Positions 58,373 through 64,000 of a stretch of 64,000 bases of DNA are shown here, piece after piece (position 1 is the first letter of the stretch; every line of letters starts with the position of its first letter). The notes beneath the pieces are model-generated. The model saw only the letters and a program-made list of their open reading frames with translations. It did not search any database and was not told where the DNA came from. This DNA comes from VXNE01 sp965116625 (lineage in GTDB: Bacteria; Pseudomonadota; Gammaproteobacteria; Pseudomonadales; Azotimanducaceae). The position numbers were made by a program, and so were the translations under genes. The stretch covers positions 3,782,001-3,846,000 of the forward strand of contig OZ220717.1 of assembly GCA_965116625.1 (NCBI GenBank), written 5' to 3'.

Positions 58373-60769
58373 TCAGAACTTGCGCGTGACGGTGGCCTGG
58401 AAATGCCTCGGCAGTTCCGGCAGCACGACGACCCCACCGAACAGGTTCGGGAAATTGGCGCGGAAATAACGTTCGTCCGTCAGGTTCTTTCCCGACACGG
58501 TGATCGACCACCGGCGTCCGTCGAACCGTAGCCCCGCGTTCACCAGGGTATATGCCGGCAACCTGACCCGGCGCGAAAACCCCGAGTAAACGCTTGCCAC
58601 GTCCGCGACGCTCGCAAACACCCGCCAGTGGTCCCACTCGCGCAAGGCCGTGACGGTGGACAGGTGTCTCGGCACCCCCGCCCTCACCGCGTCGGGGTTG
58701 GACGCGAGCGTCACGAAACCGCCGACGGTCCCTCCGTAAAAGGTCGCGGGATCCGTGTCGGGAAGGTCGCCTGCCCCGAGAAAACTGAACCGGCCGCCGT
58801 TCGCGAGGGTGTTGAGATTGACCACCTCGAGATTCGTGTAGGCGGCAATCACGGACACCCGCTCGGTGGCCCGCCACCGCAACTCGAGTTCCAGGCCCTC
58901 CGCGCGGGAAGCCTGGTTGGTGACGATGGCCTGCGCGCTGAAGTCGGTCCGCTCCTGTTCGAAATACACGGCCTGGCCGAACAGCCGCCCGTCCAGGAAG
59001 GCGCCCTTGACGCCGAACTCACGCAGCCTGGAGGTGGCAACGGCGCGGTCCGCTGCGACGCTGGACGGGAGGATCTCGGCGCCCTGCCCGGCGATCACGG
59101 TCGTCTGTTCCGACAGCGTGGCGTAGGGCATGAGGCTTCCCGCCGTCCGGTACGACAGGCTGGCCGTCCAGGAGAGGAACTCATCGGTGCCGGATGCGGC
59201 CGCGGGCTCTCCCCCGCGCGTCAGCCCCGCGGGCTGGCGGCTATCGAGGTAGATGCGCTCCGGCCGGATCCCGATGACCGCGTTCAGGCCGTTGTCCCAA
59301 TCGAGGTCCGCGAGCACCGCGAGGCCCATCGATGTATAGGAACCCTTGGAATAGTCCGAGTAGTCCCGATCGATCCGCGTGGCAAGCAACCGCCGGTCGC
59401 GAGCCGTGGACGGGCCGGTGAGGTCGCGGCGATCGAAATGCTCGTTCGCAAAGTCGTTCGCGTGCTCGAAGTCCGTGCGCCGGATGGAGGGAGACACGAG
59501 CAGCCGAATCCGCCCGCGCTGCATGGCCGGGGAATACGCGATGACGAGTCGTTCCTCGAACGCCCGCGAGTCGGCGAACTCGGCGAAACCGTAGGCGACC
59601 TCCGAGAGGTGGTCGTACCCCTCGAAGTACAGCTTGTTCGTCACCTGCCAGTTCGGCCCGGCATCGAAATGGACATCCGCGTAGAAAACGAAATCCTCTG
59701 TCCTGAGCACGTCGTCCGCGGCGACGAGCACCTGGTCGCCCCCGAGTCTTGCCGTGCCAACGGTGTCCGGATCCAGGCCGAAGTCGCCTCCAGGGACAAT
59801 CGGCCCGTCGCGGCCAGCGGGGTCCACGACGAATTCGAAAAGCCCGGCGCCGCCGTTGGCCGCATCGTATTCAGCGTGGGAAACGAAACCGTCGCCATCG
59901 GTATCGAGCGGTCTGGCGAGTCCCGTCAGGTACGTTCCGTGGTCGATGAGATCCTGTGTGAGCCTGTTCCAGCCGCCGATCTCGTTACCATCGTAGTCGT
60001 GGTACATGCCGCCCCACACGAGTCGCAGCCGGTCGTTCGCCTCCACGTTGAAAGTGGCCTGCAATACAGCGTTTGCCGTGGCCGTATCCCGGTAGTAGCT
60101 GCCCGAGTCCTCCCACTCTCCGTACAGGTAGTAGCCGAACCGCCGATTCGCGAACTCACCGGGTCCGCCCACTTCCGCCGCCAGGACCGCCCTGTCCCAG
60201 CTTCCGGCCGACACGGACACTTCCCCGGTCGGCTTCTCCAGGAACTGGCCCGTGTCGGCGCGCGCGGACTTCGGCACGAAGTTCATGTAACCACCGATCT
60301 TGCCTGGCCCGTGTATCACGGAGGCGGGACCGCGCACGATGTCTACCCGGTCGGCGGCGCCGATCGGCGTCGCGTAGTTGCCGGGATTGTCCAGCCGGCG
60401 GACGCCGTTGAAGTAGTTCTCCCCCGAAGTGCCGCGCAGGTCCAGCGAACCGGAAACCCCGAAGAACGACTGGGTGAAGCTCGACGCCGAGAGCATGACG
60501 AGGTCGTCGATGTCGGTCATACCGAGGCTGTCCATGGTTTCGACGGCAATGCTGGTGGCCGACCGCGGCGTCTCGAAGAGAGACTTGTCGAGCCCGAAGA
60601 CCGCATCCACCGGCTCGGCCGGAACGATGGACACCCGGTTAGCCGCGTCGCCGTGCACCGTGATCGTCTCGTCGACTTCGGGCTCCGCGGCGTCCTCCTC
60701 CGCTGACGCGAGCCAACCCACGGCCAGCCACGCCACGAGTACGCAAACCGTCAGCCTTCGCCCCTTCAC
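58373..60769 (-). CDS. TonB-dependent receptor with an EF-hand loop
   Basis: 798 residues: signal peptide (about 1-25), TonB-box-like ETITVHG, a plug with LDLRGTSGENYFNGVRR and VDIVRGPASVIHGPGKIGGY as in siderophore receptors, and a beta barrel ending FQATVTRKF with the usual terminal Phe. A perfect 12-residue EF-hand loop, DTDGDGFVSHAE, lies at 289-300 in a predicted extracellular loop. The GTG at 60769 has an AGGGG site; a TTG at 60787 is an alternative. It follows the quinone reductase gene by 25 bases. Confidence 0.9.
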   Translation of the reverse strand: MKGRRLTVCVLVAWLAVGWLASAEEDAAEPEVDETITVHGDAANRVSIVPAEPVDAVFGLDKSLFETPRSATSIAVETMDSLGMTDIDDLVMLSASSFTQSFFGVSGSLDLRGTSGENYFNGVRRLDNPGNYATPIGAADRVDIVRGPASVIHGPGKIGGYMNFVPKSARADTGQFLEKPTGEVSVSAGSWDRAVLAAEVGGPGEFANRRFGYYLYGEWEDSGSYYRDTATANAVLQATFNVEANDRLRLVWGGMYHDYDGNEIGGWNRLTQDLIDHGTYLTGLARPLDTDGDGFVSHAEYDAANGGAGLFEFVVDPAGRDGPIVPGGDFGLDPDTVGTARLGGDQVLVAADDVLRTEDFVFYADVHFDAGPNWQVTNKLYFEGYDHLSEVAYGFAEFADSRAFEERLVIAYSPAMQRGRIRLLVSPSIRRTDFEHANDFANEHFDRRDLTGPSTARDRRLLATRIDRDYSDYSKGSYTSMGLAVLADLDWDNGLNAVIGIRPERIYLDSRQPAGLTRGGEPAAASGTDEFLSWTASLSYRTAGSLMPYATLSEQTTVIAGQGAEILPSSVAADRAVATSRLREFGVKGAFLDGRLFGQAVYFEQERTDFSAQAIVTNQASRAEGLELELRWRATERVSVIAAYTNLEVVNLNTLANGGRFSFLGAGDLPDTDPATFYGGTVGGFVTLASNPDAVRAGVPRHLSTVTALREWDHWRVFASVADVASVYSGFSRRVRLPAYTLVNAGLRFDGRRWSITVSGKNLTDERYFRANFPNLFGGVVVLPELPRHFQATVTRKF

Positions 60770-60794
60770 GCGATCCGCCCCTAGCAACCGAGGC

Positions 60795-61759
60795 CTACGG
60801 CACCTCGAGGACGACCTTGCCGAACGTCTGGTTGCCGGCTATCAACCTGTGCGCCTCTTCCGCCCGATCCATCGGCATCACGGTGTCGATCACGGGGCGG
60901 ATGGACCCGGCAGCGATCCTGGGCCAAACCCGTTCCCGCAACCTGTCCATGACGGCGGCTTTCCCGGCGATGCTCCGGGAGCGCAGCGTCGAACCCACGA
61001 TCGAGAGCCGCTTCATCAGCACTGCCGAAAGCGCCAGCTCGGCGCGGGAACCGGCCAGCAGGCCGATGACGATGAGGCGTCCTTCGGTTTTGAGGCTCGC
61101 CAGGTTGTCCGCCAGGTAGGCGGCGCCCACCGGGTCGAGGATGACGTCTACGCCCTCCCCCCGCGTCCAGTCCCGGACCTGGTCGCGAAACGACTCCACA
61201 TGCCTGTCGCACCCGTGGGCCGCGCCGAGTTCGATGCAGCGCTCCACTTTCTGCCGCGATCCCGCGGTCACGTAGCACGGGTTGCCGAACTCGCGGCACA
61301 ACTGTATCGCCGCTGTCCCCACGCCGCTCCCGCCGGCATGCAGGAGGGCGGTCTCGGCCAACCGAAGCCGGCCTTCCATGTAGAGGTTCAGATACGCCGT
61401 CGCGAACACCTCCGGCAACGCCGCCGCCTCGGCGAAAGAGAGGCCCGCGGGCGCCTTCAACACCTGGCCCGCCGGCACGATCACGGATTCGGCATAGCCC
61501 CCGCCCGCGAGCAGGGCGCACACGGCATCGCCGACATCCACCCTCGAGACGCCGTCGCCCACCGCATCGACGATACCGGCACACTCCAGGCCGAGAATGT
61601 CGCTCGCGCCCGGCGGCGGCGGATAGTGGCCGGCCCTCTGGACGAGGTCGGCGCGATTCACGGCGCTGGCGCGGATGGCGATCCTGACATGCCCGGGACC
61701 CGGATCACCGAGGGACGCGTCGGTCCACACGAGGCGGTCGCCGTCAACGCGGATGGCCT

Positions 61760-61763
<4 letters not shown>
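60795..61763 (-). CDS. NAD(P)H:quinone oxidoreductase, zinc-free MDR family
   Basis: 322 residues of the medium-chain reductase superfamily, PIG3/QOR branch: ASAVNRADLVQRAGHYPPPPG, GLECAGIVDAVG, the nucleotide loop HAGGSGVGTAAIQL and the C-terminal NQTFGKVVLEV. No catalytic or structural zinc ligands are seen, as in QOR. Reduces quinones or enones with NADPH. The ATG at 61763 overlaps the hisF stop (ATGA), tying it to the histidine genes without an obvious metabolic link. Confidence 0.9.
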
Positions 61764-62531
<768 letters not shown>

Positions 62532-62539
<8 letters not shown>

Positions 62540-63152
62540 CGCGCCCGTCCCAGCGCACGAAGTTCTCGATCAGGCCCAAGCCCACGCGGCCGCTTTTCTC
62601 CGGGTGGAACTGGGTCGCGAAATAGTTGCCGAACCCCAGCGCGCAGCAGAACTGCCCCTCGTAGTCCGCCACCGCGCGCACCGTGCGCTCGTCCTTCGGC
62701 ACCGGGTAGTAGGCGTGCACGAAATAGAACTCGTCCCCGGGCTCGACGTGCGCGAGGAGCGGGTGTCCGCGCACGACGCGCACGGCGTTCCAGCCCATGT
62801 GCGGCACCTTCAATGCCGGATCGGAGAGCGCGAACCGCCGCACCTGGCCCGCGACGAGGCCAAGTGTGTCCTGGTCGTTCTCCTCCGAGTGATCGAGCGA
62901 GATCTGCAGACCCAGGCAGATGCCGAGCACCGGCGTGCCGCCGCGCATGACATCCAGGAGCGCGCGATCGAGACCGCCCGCCCTCAAGCTCCGCATGGCG
63001 CTGCCGGCGGCGCCCACGCCCGGGAAGATCACGCGGTCCGCCCGGCGCACCTCGGCCGGGTCGCTGGTGATGGCGGCGGAGGTACCCACTTCCGCGCAGG
63101 CGCGCTGCACGCTGCGCAGGTTGCCGGCGTCGTAGTCGACGATTACGGTCAT
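62532..63152 (-). CDS. hisH: imidazole glycerol phosphate synthase, glutaminase subunit
   Basis: 206-residue class I glutamine amidotransferase feeding ammonia to HisF. Nucleophile C79 in GICLGLQ, His and Glu in TQFHPEKSG, and VDYDAGNLRSV at the N-terminus. Length fits (E. coli 196). Start ATG at 63152. Divergent from hemH across 141 bases that show no clear promoter. Confidence 0.96.
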
Positions 63153-63293
63153 GTTCTCAACGCGTCAGGTCGCTTCCAGGCCAGAAACCGCGGCCGCCCC
63201 GGGGTAGGCGCGCGATGGTAGGCGGTGACCGAAAGGTTGTCCATCGGACGCGGCCTTGGAACAATGCGGCAACATCCAAGGATCTGGCATTCC

Positions 63294-64000
63294 ATGAGCG
63301 AGCGCGGCGTACTGATCGCCAATCTCGGATCGCCCGCTGGCTGCGACACGGCCTCCGTGCGGCGCTACCTGAACGAGTTCCTGATGGACCCCCACGTCAT
63401 GGACATACCCTGGCCGCTCAGGCGCCTGATCGTATCCGCCTTCATCCTTCCTCTGCGGCCGCGGCAGAGCGCCGAGGCGTACCGCGCGATCTGGCGCGAT
63501 GACGCACCCGGGTCGCCCCTCGTACACCATACGATGGCCCTGGCGAAGCGCCTGGGCAGCCTGACCGGCCTCAAGGTCGCTGCCGGCATGCGCTACGGCG
63601 CGCCGGGCCTGGCCCAAGGCATTGCATCCCTCGGGACGGTGGATGAAATCCTCCTCATCCCCATGTATCCGCAGCACGCGGCATCCACGCGCACCACCAC
63701 CATCGAGCGCGTGAAGGCGCTGGCCACGGTTCCGGTCCGGGTCATGCCGCCCTTCTACGCGCAGGCGCCGTTCCTCGATGCCGTCGCCCGGCTGGTGCGC
63801 GAGACCATGGCCCCGGACGACCACGTCGTCTTCAGCTACCACGGACTGCCCGAGCGGCACCTCAGGAAAGCCGACCCGACCGGGTCCCATTGCCTTGCGG
63901 GTGCCGACTGCTGCGAGACGCCCTCCCCCGCCCACGCCACCTGCTACCGCCACCAGTGCCTCGAAACCACGCGAGCGCTGGTGGAGCGGCTCGAGCTTCT
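63294..64000 (+). CDS. hemH: ferrochelatase, 3' part missing
   Basis: First 235 residues of ferrochelatase, which inserts ferrous iron into protoporphyrin IX. GVLIANLGSP, VRRYLNEFLMDPHV, MRYGAPGLAQG and IPMYPQHAASTRTT are family blocks; the metal-binding His is in SYHGLPERHL. The Cys-rich part HCLAGADCCE and TCYRHQC resembles versions in other proteobacteria and may be an Fe-S or regulatory site. The gene leaves the window before its C-terminal domain. Start ATG at 63294. Confidence 0.93.
   Translation, partial: MSERGVLIANLGSPAGCDTASVRRYLNEFLMDPHVMDIPWPLRRLIVSAFILPLRPRQSAEAYRAIWRDDAPGSPLVHHTMALAKRLGSLTGLKVAAGMRYGAPGLAQGIASLGTVDEILLIPMYPQHAASTRTTTIERVKALATVPVRVMPPFYAQAPFLDAVARLVRETMAPDDHVVFSYHGLPERHLRKADPTGSHCLAGADCCETPSPAHATCYRHQCLETTRALVERLEL

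Noticed and set aside
58628..60706. 692-codon plus-strand frame opposite the second TonB receptor
   Set aside because: Shadow frame; no domain pattern, and the receptor is complete on the minus strand.

Overview
GC-rich, gene-dense bacterial chromosome, most likely a gammaproteobacterium. Support: an mfd-csiV pair (CsiV is a gammaproteobacterial family), a CTGT-N8-ACAG LexA box in front of lexA, lexA convergent with topA, a pepA-holC-valS block divergent from lptFG, and two TonB-dependent receptors. The genus cannot be named from the sequence. No rRNA, tRNA or CRISPR array was seen, and no gene-free stretch exceeds 300 bases.

Layout. 1-2811 (minus): 2-oxoacid:ferredoxin oxidoreductase alpha subunit (cut by the edge) and a GltD-like flavoprotein with ferredoxin domains. 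3031-7463 (plus): mfd and csiV. 7500-11491 (minus): serine hydrolase, SulP transporter, MscS channel. 11617-14983: SOS-controlled lexA facing topA. 15256-23737: a topA-linked membrane protein, uspA, then a seven-gene, mostly overlapping run from slt to ddl. 23744-27071 (minus): amtB, ygfZ, pyrD. 27215-29842: a TonB-dependent receptor, directly followed by an intact IS1380-type element (29843-31584) and a VapBC pair. 32422-36894: hydrolase, xdhC plus a MocA-like nucleotidyltransferase, nadK, cysE. 36903-39479: four small or unusual genes (zinc ribbon, acidic exported protein, Cys-containing exported protein, HExxH/TPR protein). 39566-49516 (minus): an eight-gene MoxR/DUF58/Bat operon. 49618-51746: lptG and lptF. 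51890-56790: pepA, holC, valS with a repeat array between holC and valS. 56947-58347: a degenerate Fic protein. 58373-64000: a second TonB receptor, a quinone reductase, hisF, hisH and the start of hemH.

Most neighbours are translationally coupled through 4-base ATGA, GTGA or TTGA overlaps, so the operon calls are firm. GTG and TTG starts are common and several starts were chosen because they create such an overlap.

The most unusual signals are: (1) two tandem mini-ORF repeat units linking the holC stop to the valS start through overlapping stop/start codons, with a diverged third copy of their hairpin upstream of pepA; (2) an IS1380-type element inserted in a palindromic CTAG that apparently was the shared stop codon of two convergent genes, so that target duplication kept both stops; (3) a hairpin over the transposase start that only read-through transcripts would form; (4) a Fic protein lacking the catalytic His behind a probably leaderless, operator-dense promoter; (5) a perfect EF-hand loop inside a TonB-dependent receptor.
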